Shown here: in pieces, positions 1-8,479 of the stretch | Layout of the letters: each line of letters starts with the position of its first letter | Numbering within the stretch: the stretch's first letter is position 1 | Notes under the pieces: model-generated | Told to the model about the DNA's origin: nothing | The model's input: the letters and a program-made list of their open reading frames with translations, nothing else | Databases searched by the model: none | Source: Halospina denitrificans | GTDB taxonomy: Bacteria > Pseudomonadota > Gammaproteobacteria > Pseudomonadales > Oleiphilaceae | Length of the DNA: 64,000 nt | Assembly (NCBI RefSeq): GCF_004364635.1 | Contig: NZ_SOAX01000006.1 | Span: 1 to 64,000, forward strand | Direction: 5' to 3' | Translations under genes and position numbers: made by a program

Positions 1-65
1 GACGACGGCACAGTGCTTTGGGCTATGTCAGTCCCATGGACTACGAGCTCAAAACCAGTGCTTAA
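1..65 (+). CDS. IS3-family transposase OrfB, C-terminal end only
   Basis: Reading in the third frame, positions 3-62 encode RRHSALGYVSPMDYELKTSA followed by TAA. The HSALGY-SP block is the classic C-terminal signature of the IS3-family DDE integrase domain, just after the catalytic glutamate region. Only about 20 codons are inside the window, so I cannot tell whether the transposase is intact. The stop codon lies next to the terminal inverted repeat, as is usual for compact IS3 elements. Confidence 0.8.
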   Translation, partial: RRHSALGYVSPMDYELKTSA

Positions 66-95
66 CCGAGTGTCCGTTTTCAGTGGGGCAGATCA
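1..95 (+). mobile_element. Right end of an IS3-group insertion sequence (cut by the window edge)
   Basis: The element enters from the left edge. Its last part encodes the C-terminus of an OrfB transposase (stop at 63-65). Reading inward from 95 on the minus strand, the end starts TGATCTGCCCC, then has GGACAC and a TAAG block at 61-64. This matches the inverted-repeat layout I recall for IS3 itself, which starts TGATCT, has GGACAC and ends in TAAG. The outermost CA at 94-95 fits the TG...CA ends of the family. The left end and any target duplication lie outside the window. Confidence 0.8.
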
Positions 96-455
96 TTATG
101 AGTGATGAGGGGCACCGGTGATAAAGGATCTGTGCTGATCAAAACAGGACCTTACAGTCGGGCGGAGGTTCACTAAAGGTCACTTTCGGTCGCGAGCGTA
201 GGCAAGTAGTCAAAGTGCTTGAACCGTCCGATGGCGGCGTCTTTCCAGGTGGGCTAGATTGGTGGCTATCCTCGGTATGGTGAAGACGAACGAACACACG
301 AGCATGGAGCAGGCAGTTTCAATTGATGAAACGCTTCAGCATTGCCTTCAAGCTGGGTTGCTTCTCGCGATGCTATCGGGGGTGAGTGGTCCCTGATAGC
401 CTCTACGCAATCATAAAAAATTGATCCGCCCGCACTGTTGAAGAGGAGATGTGTA
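96..455. other. Non-coding accessory stretch between the IS3 end and the secreted-protein gene
   Basis: I find no convincing coding sequence here; the short open frames resemble nothing I know. It holds one copy of an imperfect direct repeat (196-215) whose partner lies at 1473-1494, beyond the next gene. AT content rises towards 410-420 (CATAAAAAATTGA), where a promoter for the following gene could lie, but no clear -35/-10 pair is visible. A Shine-Dalgarno AGGAG at 443-447 belongs to the next gene. Confidence 0.5.
196..215 (+). repeat. Direct repeat A flanking the accessory gene
   Basis: GCGTAGGCAA followed by GTAGTCAAAG. The partner at 1473-1494 has the same two blocks with two extra bases (CT) between them. 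Some similarity continues upstream of both (GGTC-CTT). The pair brackets the only accessory gene in this part of the window. Confidence 0.6.
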
Positions 456-1415
456 ATGAGAACAAAAGGGACTCTAACGTTCTTGATGCTAATGGTTTTC
501 TGCTCTGGTCTTGTTCAGGCTCAAACCACCAGGAATCTGGCGAATCATCTGGTAATGTGCGAGCCGTTTACGATGAGCTTTGAACACCCTTTTGATGGTG
601 AGATGAAGAAACGGGAAGTAAAAGGCCTCAGGGGTGGGAAGTGTCTCTATGAAGAAGAGATGCCGAACAATACGAGGCTTGTTTGTCGTTTTTCAGAAGA
701 GTTGAGGAAAAAAGCGGCCAATGCCTATCGCCAGGGAGGAAATCGTCCATTACAGGAAATAATGGATGAAGCAGATTGCGACATTGAGGGGGGTTCGAAT
801 GCATCGGCAACCGCTGAAGCCGAGAGCGCTCCTGCTTCAAGGGAAGGGGTGGATGCTTTGCGTACTCAATCGCCAGGGTCAAAATGGGAGGATTTCTGCG
901 TGGCGACGGCTGACGAGTCCTTTGCTTATCCGACAGGCTCCGATGACCCGAGGTTTCTGGTGCGTGAAGGTCAGGAGTTCCTGGTTTCATCTCGGTCCTT
1001 TGGGGACCTCGATGTCGTAGCGCTACTTGAGGTCGGACCGGTCGTCTTTTCTCTGGATCAGGACGCGGAAGCGAAGTTGAGTTTCAGTTGCGACCCTTCA
1101 AGCATTGGCAACTCCTTTAACTCAAAGTTGGTGATCATGGAGGACACGACGGTTTATTCAGATAAAGCGTTGTCGGAAGCGGCGTGTCAGCTGAGTCAGG
1201 GTACAGTGGCCAAAGGGCGTAGTTTTAGACTTGATCCCGCGAACGCAAGCACTGGGATGAAGGATCCATACGAGGTTTATCAGTTCAAGCTGAGCGGCGC
1301 ATTTTCTGGGAATTGTGATGGGCTGAACAGCGGCTACATTAAAGCGCCGAGAGCCGAGATTTATGGCATCTGGCAGTCGGCTGTGCCAGTCGTCTATCTC
1401 TGGCCTCAGGATTGA
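456..1415 (+). CDS. Putative secreted protein of unknown function
   Basis: 319 residues from the ATG at 456, chosen because AGGAG lies at 443-447 with good spacing; the upstream TTG at 438 has no such signal. The N-terminus (MRTKGTLTFLMLMVFCSGLVQAQ) is a clear Sec signal peptide with probable cleavage after AQA or nearby, so the product should be periplasmic or exported. Several cysteines in the mature part could form disulfides. I recognise no domain. Base composition looks lower in GC (about 47% in one row counted) than the neighbouring core genes, and the gene lies between an IS3 end and a tRNA, flanked by direct repeats; together these suggest horizontal acquisition. No operon partner is visible. 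Confidence 0.7.
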   Translation: MRTKGTLTFLMLMVFCSGLVQAQTTRNLANHLVMCEPFTMSFEHPFDGEMKKREVKGLRGGKCLYEEEMPNNTRLVCRFSEELRKKAANAYRQGGNRPLQEIMDEADCDIEGGSNASATAEAESAPASREGVDALRTQSPGSKWEDFCVATADESFAYPTGSDDPRFLVREGQEFLVSSRSFGDLDVVALLEVGPVVFSLDQDAEAKLSFSCDPSSIGNSFNSKLVIMEDTTVYSDKALSEAACQLSQGTVAKGRSFRLDPANASTGMKDPYEVYQFKLSGAFSGNCDGLNSGYIKAPRAEIYGIWQSAVPVVYLWPQD

Positions 1416-1472
1416 AAACAAGCTGCCGGAACCGTTGAGTTGATCGTAATGGTCCTTGCAGTGAGGGGGCGT

Positions 1473-1494
1473 GCGTAGGCAACTGTAGTCAAAG
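1473..1494 (+). repeat. Direct repeat B flanking the accessory gene
   Basis: GCGTAGGCAA then CT then GTAGTCAAAG; imperfect copy of the repeat at 196-215. It lies about 40 bp from the 3' end of the tRNA-Met gene, the side where integrated elements usually attach. No match to the tRNA sequence itself is seen in the repeat. Confidence 0.6.
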
Positions 1495-1535
1495 CGGGGG
1501 AAAGGGCTAGGCAGGAGGCCGTAACCCTTTGAATT

Positions 1536-1612
1536 TGGTAGCAAGGGGCGGATTCGAACCGCCGACCCCGGCATTATGAGTGCCGTGCTCTAACCAACTG
1601 AGCTACCTTGCC
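1536..1612 (-). tRNA. tRNA-Met (anticodon CAT)
   Basis: The minus strand folds as a full cloverleaf. The acceptor stem GGCAAGG pairs with CCTTGCT (one G-T pair), the D arm has AGCTCAGTTGGTTAGAGC, the anticodon loop is CTCATAA with anticodon CAT, the T loop is GTTCGAATC, and the 3' CCA is encoded (1536-1538). The presence of a normal first acceptor pair suggests an elongator rather than initiator tRNA. Its 3' end faces the accessory region at 1-1535, so it may be an integration site for that DNA. Confidence 0.95.
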
Positions 1613-1667
1613 AGAAACTGTTGCAGCGCCTCTAGCACTGAACTGAGGCGCGTATTCTCTGGATTTT

Positions 1668-1696
1668 TGCCCGGGGTGTCAAGGCATCCCCGGGCA
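1668..1696. other. GC-rich hairpin just downstream of the AGCS transporter gene
   Basis: TGCCCGGGG (1668-1676) pairs perfectly with CCCCGGGCA (1688-1696) around an 11-nt loop, starting 25 nt after the stop of the minus-strand transporter gene. On the minus strand it is followed by A residues, not a U run, so it is not a textbook intrinsic terminator. It may stabilise the mRNA 3' end. Confidence 0.45.
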
Positions 1697-1721
1697 TCAC
1701 TGAGAGACGAGCCGGTCGGGC

Positions 1722-3077
1722 TTAGTTCCCGCCAGCGCCCTCGTTGGCGAAGTACTCCTTGGTAATGGCGAACACCGTGCCGGAGAGGGCGAGCAGGGCG
1801 ATCAGGTTGGGGATGGCCATCAGGGCGTTGAGCACATCCGCGATCAGCCAGATCAGCTCCAGGTTGGCGACCGCGCCCACAACCAGCAGGATGACCCACA
1901 GGTAGCGGTAGGGCATGATCACCTTCACGCCGAACAGGAACTCCGCGCTGCGCTCGCCGTAATAGCTCCAGGCGACGATGGTGGTGAAGGCGAAGAAGAT
2001 CATGCCGAAGGTGACCACCCAGTTGCCGCCCGGGATGCCCTGATCGAACGCCATGGACGTCAGGGCCGCGCCGGTCTCGCCGGTTTTCCAGGCCCCGGTG
2101 AGCACGATTACGAGGGCTGTCATGGTGCATACGATGATGGTATCGATGAAGGTACCCATCATGCCCACGGTCCCCTGACGCACCGGGCTGTTGGTCTGTG
2201 CTGCCGCGTGCGCGATGGGTGCTGAGCCCAGGCCGGCTTCATTGGAGAAGACGCCGCGCGCCACGCCGAACCGGATCGCTGCCCATACAGCAGCTCCGGC
2301 AAATCCGCCCGTGGCAGCTGTTTCGGTGAAGGCGCCGGTTACAATCTGTGCCAGCGCTCCGGGAACCTCGGGGAGGTTCCAGACGACGACAGCGAGTGCG
2401 CCCAGGATGTAGATCACGGCCATCAGGGGAACCACCTTTTCGGTAAGATGGGCGATGCGACGTATGCCGCCGATGATCACCAGGAAGACCAGGACGGCAA
2501 GTACCACACCGGTTACCCAGGCGGGTACGGCCATGTTGGTTTCCAGCACGTCCGCCACTGCGTTGGCCTGCACCGTGTTACCGATGCCGAAAGCCGCCAC
2601 CATGGCAAACAATGCGAACAGGGCACCCAGCCAGTGCCAGCGGGGGCCGAGGCCATTCTTGATGTAATACATGGGCCCGCCCACATAGCGCCCCTCTTCA
2701 TCAACCTCACGGTATTTCACGGCCAGGACGGCCTCCGCGTACTTGGTGGCCATGCCTACCAGTGCCGTCATCCACATCCAGAACACGGCGCCGGGGCCAC
2801 CCAGCGCAATGGCCGTGGCCACGCCGCCGATGTTACCGGTGCCGATGGTTGCGGACAGGCTCGTGGAGAGAGCCTGGAAGGGGGTGATCTCCCCTTTGTC
2901 CTGGTCCCTGGAGCGCCGCCCCAGGAACATCTGCCGGAATCCATAGCCGATCCGGCGGATGGGCATGCCGCGCAGCCCCAGCGTGAGGTAAAGGCCTGTT
3001 CCCAGCAGCAGGGCCAGCATGGCAGGCCCCCAGACCACGCCGCTGATGCTTTCCAGTGTGCTCGTTATCAGTTCCAT
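1722..3077 (-). CDS. Sodium:alanine (or glycine) symporter, AGCS family
   Basis: 451 residues, the usual size for this family of inner-membrane amino-acid/Na+ (sometimes H+) symporters. The protein is almost entirely hydrophobic segments, roughly ten to eleven helices by eye. The family signature [18 protein letters not shown] starts near residue 79, and [15 protein letters not shown] lies about two thirds along, both hallmarks of AGCS carriers. The substrate is probably alanine, glycine or glutamine; sequence alone does not decide. It is monocistronic, with tRNA-Met downstream and ychF upstream in the same direction about 145 bp away. Confidence 0.9.
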   Translation of the reverse strand: MELITSTLESISGVVWGPAMLALLLGTGLYLTLGLRGMPIRRIGYGFRQMFLGRRSRDQDKGEITPFQALSTSLSATIGTGNIGGVATAIALGGPGAVFWMWMTALVGMATKYAEAVLAVKYREVDEEGRYVGGPMYYIKNGLGPRWHWLGALFALFAMVAAFGIGNTVQANAVADVLETNMAVPAWVTGVVLAVLVFLVIIGGIRRIAHLTEKVVPLMAVIYILGALAVVVWNLPEVPGALAQIVTGAFTETAATGGFAGAAVWAAIRFGVARGVFSNEAGLGSAPIAHAAAQTNSPVRQGTVGMMGTFIDTIIVCTMTALVIVLTGAWKTGETGAALTSMAFDQGIPGGNWVVTFGMIFFAFTTIVAWSYYGERSAEFLFGVKVIMPYRYLWVILLVVGAVANLELIWLIADVLNALMAIPNLIALLALSGTVFAITKEYFANEGAGGN

Positions 3078-3221
3078 GTTGCTCTCCAGCTTCAGGTTCC
3101 GACTTTGGAAGCGCGCTCTTGATGTACGCTCCGCACTGTGTGGTCCTGGGGGAGTCCCGCTTCAGGCCGCCACTGGCGTCAACTCTGACAGGAGAGGGGG
3201 CTACCGATCCAGTGTTTCGTG

Positions 3222-4313
3222 CTAGACGTTGAAACGGAAGTGCACCACATCACCGTCCTGGACGATGTATTCCTTGCCTTCCAGGCGCCATTTGCCTGCT
3301 TCCTTGGCGCCGCTTTCCCCGTTGTAGGCGATGAAGTCTTCGTAGCTCACCACTTCCGCCCGGATGAAGCCTTTCTCGAAGTCCGTGTGGATCACACCGG
3401 CGGCCTTGGGGGCCGTGGAGCCTTTCGGGAAGGTCCAGGCGCGGACTTCCTTGGGGCCGGCGGTGAAATAGGTCTGGAGGTCGAGCAGGTTGTAGCCGGC
3501 GCGGATGACGCGGTCGAGGCCCGGTTCTTCCATGCCCATCTCGGCGAGGAATTCGGTTTTTTCCTCGTCTTCGAGCTCGGCGATCTCGGCTTCGATCTTA
3601 TTACAGATGGCCACCACACCGGCATCCTCTTTCTCCGCTATGGCGCGCACGGCGTCCAGGTGCGGGTTGTTCTCGAAGCCCTCTTCGTTGACGTTGGCGA
3701 TGTAGACGGTGGGCTTGGCAGTGAGCAGGTGGAGTTCTTTCAGAAGCTCGTGGTCGTCCTCTGAGAGATCCATGCTGCGGATCGGGTCGCCTTCGTTGAG
3801 TACGGGCTTGATCTTCTCGAAGAGCGCCAGTTGGGCCTTGGCGGTCTTGTCGCCGCCCTTGGCGTTGCGTTCGCTCTTCTTTTCGGCCTTTTCGATGGTG
3901 TCGAGGTCGGCGAGGGCGAGCTCGGTGTTGATGACCTCGATGTCGCTGGCCGGGTCGATGGTGTTGGAGACGTGCATGACGTCGTCGTCGTCAAAGCAGC
4001 GCACGACGTGGGCGATGGCTTCGGTCTCGCGGATGTTGGCGAGGAACTGGTTGCCAAGGCCTTCGCCCTTGGAGGCGCCGGAGACGAGGCCGGCGATGTC
4101 GACGAATTCCATCGCGGTGGGGATGGTTTTTTCGGGTTTGACGATCTCGGCGATGCGGTAGAGCCGTGGATCGGGGACGAAGACGACGCCGGCGTTGGGT
4201 TCGATGGTGCAGAAGGGGAAGTTTTCTGCGTCAATGCCGGCGCTGGTCAGGGCGTTGAAGAGGGTGGACTTGCCGACGTTCGGAAGTCCTACGATGCCGC
4301 ATTTGAATCCCAT
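3222..4313 (-). CDS. ychF: Redox-regulated ribosome-binding ATPase YchF (OBG family)
   Basis: 363 residues from the ATG at 4313 (MGFKCGIVG). A longer open frame upstream runs through the palindromic element at 4356-4482 and is not native. The P-loop GLPNVGKS is at residues 9-16, followed by [20 protein letters not shown]. The usual G-protein NKxD is replaced by NVNE, which is why YchF prefers ATP. A C-terminal TGS-like domain ends [18 protein letters not shown]...GDVVHFRF. YchF binds the 70S ribosome and affects translation and oxidative-stress responses. It follows pth as in many proteobacteria, but a 127-bp hairpin element separates the two. The Shine-Dalgarno is weak. Confidence 0.96.
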   Translation of the reverse strand: MGFKCGIVGLPNVGKSTLFNALTSAGIDAENFPFCTIEPNAGVVFVPDPRLYRIAEIVKPEKTIPTAMEFVDIAGLVSGASKGEGLGNQFLANIRETEAIAHVVRCFDDDDVMHVSNTIDPASDIEVINTELALADLDTIEKAEKKSERNAKGGDKTAKAQLALFEKIKPVLNEGDPIRSMDLSEDDHELLKELHLLTAKPTVYIANVNEEGFENNPHLDAVRAIAEKEDAGVVAICNKIEAEIAELEDEEKTEFLAEMGMEEPGLDRVIRAGYNLLDLQTYFTAGPKEVRAWTFPKGSTAPKAAGVIHTDFEKGFIRAEVVSYEDFIAYNGESGAKEAGKWRLEGKEYIVQDGDVVHFRFNV

Positions 4314-4355
4314 ATCGTTTGTACTCTGCTGCTGGAGACTGTTGGTTCGTTGCCG

Positions 4356-4482
4356 GTGAGCCATGGCTTGGTCGGGGCGGGCTTTCCGGGAATCGCCACA
4401 AGTACATCCGTGTAGGCTGCCCTCCGCCATCCATGGCTCCGGAGCTTCCCGGAAAGCCCGCCCCGACCAAGCCATGGCTCAC
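4356..4482 (-). repeat. Palindromic loop element, copy 1 (37-bp arms, 53-nt core)
   Basis: Arms 4356-4392 and 4446-4482 are perfect reverse complements (37 bp, all Watson-Crick). The 53-nt core (4393-4445) reads on the minus strand as GCTCCGGAGCCATGGATGGC followed by GGAGGGCAGC, identical over its first 30 nt to two other elements at 14507 and 51711. The nine arm bases nearest the loop (TTCCGGGAA) are shared with the copy at 14507; the rest of the arm, beginning GTGAGCCATGG, is unique to this site. It lies between pth (stop at 4498) and ychF (start at 4313). There is no U run, so it is not a simple terminator. Confidence 0.9.
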
Positions 4483-4497
4483 TTAGAGTCAGGTGCT

Positions 4498-5088
4498 TTA
4501 TTCGTATTTGAACGCGTGCAGCCGGTTCATGGCTGCGGACCAGTCGCCTTTGATGCCGTCCGGGAGGGCGCGTATGGCTTCGTCCAGGGCGGCTTCTATG
4601 GCGGTGGTTTCCTGTTTTCCGGCCGTTGAAAGCACGTAGTTTACCACCTGTTTGCTGTCTCCGGGGTGGCCGATGCCGACGCGGAGGCGGCGGAAGTCGG
4701 AGCTTCCGAGGTGGCGGACCATGTCGCGGAGGCCGTTGTGGCCGCCGTGGCCGCCGCCCTGTTTGAATCGCGCGGTGCCCGGGGGCAGGTCGAGTTCATC
4801 GTGGGCGACGAGTATGGATTCGGGTGCGATCTTGAAGAAGTCGGCGACCGCTTTCACGGACTGGCCGCTGCGGTTCATGAAGGTTGTTGGGAACAGGAGG
4901 TGGAGGTCGGTGCCCAGCCAGTGGGCCTTGCAGTGGTAGCCCTGGAATTTGCGCTCTTCGCGCAGTGGCTGCCCGGTTTCCCGGGCGAGCATTTCCAGGA
5001 ACCAGAGCCCGGCGTTGTGCCGGGTTCCGGCATACTTCGGGCCCGGATTGCCCAGTCCCACAATGAGTTTGAGCGGTTCTGTTTCCAT
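4498..5088 (-). CDS. pth: Peptidyl-tRNA hydrolase
   Basis: 196 residues from the ATG at 5088; a GTG nine bases upstream (5097) is an alternative start. It cleaves peptidyl-tRNA released from stalled ribosomes, recycling tRNA in the cytoplasm. The N-terminal KLIVGLGNPGPKYAGTRHNAG contains the catalytic histidine (residue 24 here, His20 in E. coli). FMNRSGQSV, AHDELDLPPG and the KQGGGHGGHNGL block are all present. It follows rplY by about 20 bp, the common rplY-pth order, so it is probably co-transcribed with it. The hairpin element at 4356-4482 starts 15 bp after its stop. Confidence 0.96.
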   Translation of the reverse strand: METEPLKLIVGLGNPGPKYAGTRHNAGLWFLEMLARETGQPLREERKFQGYHCKAHWLGTDLHLLFPTTFMNRSGQSVKAVADFFKIAPESILVAHDELDLPPGTARFKQGGGHGGHNGLRDMVRHLGSSDFRRLRVGIGHPGDSKQVVNYVLSTAGKQETTAIEAALDEAIRALPDGIKGDWSAAMNRLHAFKYE

Positions 5089-5109
5089 TCCGGGCACCGG
5101 GGCGGCGGA

Positions 5110-5769
5110 TCAGTCCTCGCCGCCTTCCTCTTCTTCGCCTTCCTCGCCTGCTGCTTCACCACCAGCCTGGTCGGCTTTCTTGCCCTTGGGCTTGTGGATG
5201 GCAACAACCGGATGGTCGTGGTCTTCACCCTGCTGCAGGGCGACGATTTCCACGCCCTTGGGCACATTGAGGTCGGACAGGTGGAGGATCTGTTCCAGCT
5301 CCATCTCGTAGAGGTCGACTTCAATGTACTCGGGCAGGTCGTCCGGAAGACAGGTGACTTCCACTTCCATGGTTTCGCGGTAGACGGAGCCGCCCTGGAG
5401 CTTGATGGCGGGCGCGCTTTCCTCGTTGAGGAAGTGGATCGGGACGTTGACGTTGATCTTGTGGCCTTTCTCGACCCGCAGGAAGTCCGCGTGGGTCAGG
5501 ATCGGCTTGTAGGGGTGGCGCTGCAGGTCCTTGATGATCACGTCTTCTTTCTTGCCATCGATCTTCAGGGAGATGATGTGCGTGAAGAAGGCTTCGTTCT
5601 CGATGGCCTTTTTCAGGTCATTGTGCCAGAGCGTGATCGGCTTCGGACTCTTGCCTTCACCGCCATAGACGATGGCGGGGATCTTGCGTTCCACGCGACG
5701 CAGGCGGCGGCTCGCACCTTTCCCCTGGTCGTCGCGACTAAACGCTTCGAGTTCAAATGCTTGTGCCAT
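5110..5769 (-). CDS. rplY: 50S ribosomal protein L25, long form (CTC-type)
   Basis: 219 residues from the ATG at 5769, set by a strong AGGAGGAAACATCC before it. It binds 5S rRNA in the large subunit. The N-terminal L25 domain (about 1-95, with RRLRRVERKIPAIVYGG) is followed by a C-terminal beta domain (about 100-190) as in the general stress protein CTC family, so it is more than twice the length of the 94-residue E. coli L25. The tail is very acidic (EEGEEEEGGED), which could reflect a moderate halophile or simply family variation. It lies between prs and pth in one transcription unit. Confidence 0.95.
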   Translation of the reverse strand: MAQAFELEAFSRDDQGKGASRRLRRVERKIPAIVYGGEGKSPKPITLWHNDLKKAIENEAFFTHIISLKIDGKKEDVIIKDLQRHPYKPILTHADFLRVEKGHKINVNVPIHFLNEESAPAIKLQGGSVYRETMEVEVTCLPDDLPEYIEVDLYEMELEQILHLSDLNVPKGVEIVALQQGEDHDHPVVAIHKPKGKKADQAGGEAAGEEGEEEEGGED

Positions 5770-5880
5770 GGATGTTTCCTCCTGGGCATCCACAGGGCCC
5801 GCGACCAGGCTGTGCTGCGGATGATTCGATTCAGCCCCTGTGGGCGTTTAAAACCATGAACGCCCTGTTCCTACACCATC

Positions 5881-6834
5881 TCAGTCGATGGTGTAGCTGA
5901 ACATGGCGCTGATGGACTCTTCGTTGCAGACCCGGCGGATGGATTCCGCAAGCAGGCCCGACATATCGAGGGCGCGGATTTTATCACACTTGGCCGCATT
6001 GTCACCCAGGGGAATCGTATTTGTGACGATCAGTTCATCCAGTTGGGAGTTCTGGATGTTTTCCACGGCCGGGCCGGAGAGGACCGGATGCACGATGTAG
6101 GACATGACCCGGGTGGCCCCATACTCCTTGAGTGCGTTGGCGGCCTTGCAGAGGGTGCCGGCGGTGTCGACGATGTCGTCCACCAGGATGCAGGTCTTGT
6201 CGCGGACGTCACCGATGATGTGCATGACCTGGGAGTCGTTGGCCCTGGGGCGGCGTTTGTCGATAATGGCCAGGTCGGCATCCAGTAGTTTGGCGATGGC
6301 CCGGGCCCGGACGACACCGCCCACGTCAGGGGAAACCACGACGTAGTCACTGTAGTGCTGGCGTTCGATGTCTTCCAGCAACACGGGGGTGCCGTAGATG
6401 TTGTCCACGGGAATGTCGAAGAAGCCCTGGATCTGGTCCGCATGGAGATCCACCGTCAGTACCCGGTCAATGCCGGCGCTGGTGACCATGTCCGCGACCA
6501 GCTTCGCGGTGATCGCAACCCGGCTGGACCGCGGGCGGCGGTCCTGGCGGGCGTAGCCGAAGTAGGGGACGACCGCTGTGATTCGGGCTGCCGAGGCGCG
6601 ACGCAGCGCGTCGACCATGACCAGCAGTTCCATCAGGTTGTCATTGGTGGGCGCGCAGGTGGACTGCAGTATGAATACATCGCGGCCACGCACGTTTTCA
6701 TTCAGCTCAACGGTGGTTTCACCGTCGCTGAATTTCGCGACTGTGGCATCGCCCAGGGGAATATTCAGTTTTTTGGCGACATTCTGTGCCAGCCGGGGAT
6801 TGGCATTCCCCGAGAAGACCATCAGGTTGGACAC
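5881..6834 (-). CDS. prs: Ribose-phosphate pyrophosphokinase (PRPP synthetase)
   Basis: 317 residues from a GTG at 6834 ([15 protein letters not shown]) with AGAGGG upstream; the longer open frame would read through the tRNA-Gln gene and is rejected. It makes PRPP from ribose 5-phosphate and ATP for nucleotide, histidine, tryptophan and NAD synthesis. Visible motifs are FSDGE near the N-terminus, [39 protein letters not shown], and the PRPP loop [10 protein letters not shown]. Length matches the class I family (about 315). The order ispE, tRNA-Gln, prs, rplY is the classical gammaproteobacterial arrangement. Confidence 0.96.
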   Translation of the reverse strand: MSNLMVFSGNANPRLAQNVAKKLNIPLGDATVAKFSDGETTVELNENVRGRDVFILQSTCAPTNDNLMELLVMVDALRRASAARITAVVPYFGYARQDRRPRSSRVAITAKLVADMVTSAGIDRVLTVDLHADQIQGFFDIPVDNIYGTPVLLEDIERQHYSDYVVVSPDVGGVVRARAIAKLLDADLAIIDKRRPRANDSQVMHIIGDVRDKTCILVDDIVDTAGTLCKAANALKEYGATRVMSYIVHPVLSGPAVENIQNSQLDELIVTNTIPLGDNAAKCDKIRALDMSGLLAESIRRVCNEESISAMFSYTID

Positions 6835-6889
6835 GGCGGAATCCCTCTGATTTTCGTCTGGTGTTTGGTGCGGTTCGGAAGGAGAAAGA

Positions 6890-6964
6890 TGGCTGGGGTG
6901 GCAGGATTCGAACCTGCGAATGACGGGATCAAAACCCGCTGCCTTACCACTTGGCGACACCCCA
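6890..6964 (-). tRNA. tRNA-Gln (anticodon TTG)
   Basis: The minus strand gives acceptor stem TGGGGTG pairing with CACCCCA, D arm with TCGCCAAGTGGTAAGGCA, anticodon loop TTTTGAT (anticodon TTG), T loop GTTCGAATC, discriminator G and encoded CCA (6890-6892). A U1-A72 pair at the acceptor end is typical of bacterial tRNA-Gln. It sits between ispE and prs, as in many gammaproteobacteria, and is probably processed from the ispE-prs transcript. Confidence 0.95.
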
Positions 6965-6983
6965 TTTGATCGTCTTCTTGGCA

Positions 6984-7856
6984 TCAATCCAGCTCACCCA
7001 GTTGCGTGTACAGTGGAGATCGGTTTCTGCCACGGGCGATGAAACCGTTGATGCCTGAGGGTTTTTCCTCGTATGCGGTAATGGCTGCGGATTGTGTCTC
7101 GAATGGACAGAAAACGCAAGCCCCTGTTCCCGTCAGTCGTGCCTCGCCGTAGTGTTGCAGCCACGCCAGGGCCTTATCGACTTCCGGGTACAGCAAACGA
7201 ACAACCGCCTCGCAATCATTGCGGAAGCCGCTACCGCTACCCTCGAAAGCGGTGCGTATTCTCCTTTTCGGCGTATTCCGTGTCAAGTCGGAATGCCCAA
7301 AAACCTCACCCGTGCTGATTTCGCAGTCCGGGTGCAGCACCAGGTACCAGGGCTCGGCCGGTTCAACCGACGTGAGCTGTTCGCCAATGCCCTCGGCCCA
7401 GGCGGCATGGCCATGGATAAACACGGGCACGTCGGCCCCGAGTGACAGTCCAATATCGGCCAGCTGCGTGCGTGACAGGTTCAGGCCCCAGAGCCGGTTG
7501 AGGGCCACCAGGGTGGTAGCGGCGTTGGAGCTTCCACCGCCGAGCCCACCTCCCGAAGGAAGGTGTTTCTCGATCCGGATATCGGCTCCGGGATGGCTCT
7601 GTCCGCCAGGAGCACCGCTCTGCTGCAGTCGGTGGGCGGCGCGCGTGATGAGGTTGTCTGCCGCGGGCAACTCACCCATCCCGCTCAGGGAGACTTCACC
7701 GTCATCCCGCGCTGTGAAGGTGAGGGAGTCGCTGTAATCCAGGAACTGGAAGAGTGTCTGGAGTTCGTGGTAGCCGTCGTTGCGCCGTCCTGTGATGTGC
7801 AGGAAGAGGTTGAGCTTGGCCGGGGCTGGCAGCGTCAACGTTGCAGGGGTGCTCAT
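6984..7856 (-). CDS. ispE: 4-diphosphocytidyl-2-C-methyl-D-erythritol kinase
   Basis: 290 residues from the ATG at 7856, which overlaps the lolB stop in an ATGA arrangement (7853-7856), so translation is probably coupled. It is the fourth step of the MEP isoprenoid pathway, phosphorylating CDP-ME at the 2-hydroxyl. The N-terminal substrate motif [23 protein letters not shown] and the GHMP-kinase ATP loop [18 protein letters not shown] are both intact. A final GTGACVF block closes the GHMP fold. It lies between lolB and tRNA-Gln/prs. Confidence 0.96.
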   Translation of the reverse strand: MSTPATLTLPAPAKLNLFLHITGRRNDGYHELQTLFQFLDYSDSLTFTARDDGEVSLSGMGELPAADNLITRAAHRLQQSGAPGGQSHPGADIRIEKHLPSGGGLGGGSSNAATTLVALNRLWGLNLSRTQLADIGLSLGADVPVFIHGHAAWAEGIGEQLTSVEPAEPWYLVLHPDCEISTGEVFGHSDLTRNTPKRRIRTAFEGSGSGFRNDCEAVVRLLYPEVDKALAWLQHYGEARLTGTGACVFCPFETQSAAITAYEEKPSGINGFIARGRNRSPLYTQLGELD

Positions 7857-8479
7857 TGCTGCGGTGTCCACCGGGTCAGTACGAGTCTCAGTCTCAGATC
7901 GCCACGCGTGGCTGTCAGGCTTCTGGGCACCTCGGGCAATCCTTCAAGCGTCTGGTGGCTGTCGAAGTTCAGTTCCCAGCCGTGCTGGCGCAGGTAGGCG
8001 ATCTGGCCCTGGGTGTTGAAGAAGAGCTGGTGGTCATCGCCAGGGACCGGCAGGCCTCGAATCCAGTAGTAAAGGGCCTGTACCGGCAGCGTCCAGCCCA
8101 GTGTGTCCTCGATGAGCTGTTCGGGATCGGCGGACTGGTAGGTCTTGCCGTCCGGGTCGGTTATCACCAGCGAGGCGGGTGAGCCTTCCAGTCGCACGGT
8201 GCCCATGCCCATGAATGCGGATGACATCTCAATCCGGAAATAGTCCCCGCGCTGGGTCCAGCTCCGGATCACGGCTGAATCCGTTCCTTCCTCGTGACGA
8301 ACCGCGACCTTGCCCTGGAGCTCCCAGTGGTTGAAGTCGCTGAGGCGCTCGCGCCTTTCAGGCCAATCGTCTGGCTTCTCGGTCGTGTAGCTGTCGTCCG
8401 GCGGTGGCGCCGGGGGAGCGGTCATGCATCCCTGGAGCAGCAGCACGATACCGGCCAGCAACCAGTACCGTACCGCCAT
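7853..8479 (-). CDS. lolB: Outer-membrane lipoprotein insertion protein LolB
   Basis: 208 residues with signal peptide and lipobox LLQGC (Cys18), so it is a lipoprotein. LolB receives lipoproteins from LolA and inserts them into the outer membrane. Supporting features are the FNHWELQGKVAVR start of the fold, the WTQRGDYFRIEMSSAFMGMGTVRLEG strand pair and YYWIRGLPVPGDDHQL. It overlaps the stop codon of the upstream TPR lipoprotein gene by one base (8479) and ispE by four bases, so the three genes form a tight operon. Confidence 0.94.
   Translation of the reverse strand: MAVRYWLLAGIVLLLQGCMTAPPAPPPDDSYTTEKPDDWPERRERLSDFNHWELQGKVAVRHEEGTDSAVIRSWTQRGDYFRIEMSSAFMGMGTVRLEGSPASLVITDPDGKTYQSADPEQLIEDTLGWTLPVQALYYWIRGLPVPGDDHQLFFNTQGQIAYLRQHGWELNFDSHQTLEGLPEVPRSLTATRGDLRLRLVLTRWTPQQ

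Noticed and set aside
1536-1612. Duplicated tRNA 3' end (att site) inside the accessory region 1-1535
   Set aside because: I looked for a second copy of the GGATTCGAACC stretch or acceptor stem in 1-1535 and found none; if the island uses this tRNA its other end is outside the window.
4356-4482. Interpretation of the palindromes as intrinsic terminators
   Set aside because: None of the three copies is followed by a T tract on either strand, and arms of 29-42 bp with a 53-nt conserved loop are far larger than normal terminators.
4363-4629. Short open frames in and around palindrome copy 1 (proteins starting [10 protein letters not shown])
   Set aside because: Both strands give the same start because the DNA is palindromic; such frames explain the false N-terminal extension of ychF and are not genes.
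6835-6987. N-terminal extension of prs to an upstream ATG
   Set aside because: The extension would translate the tRNA-Gln gene; the GTG at 6834 has a ribosome-binding site and gives the family length.
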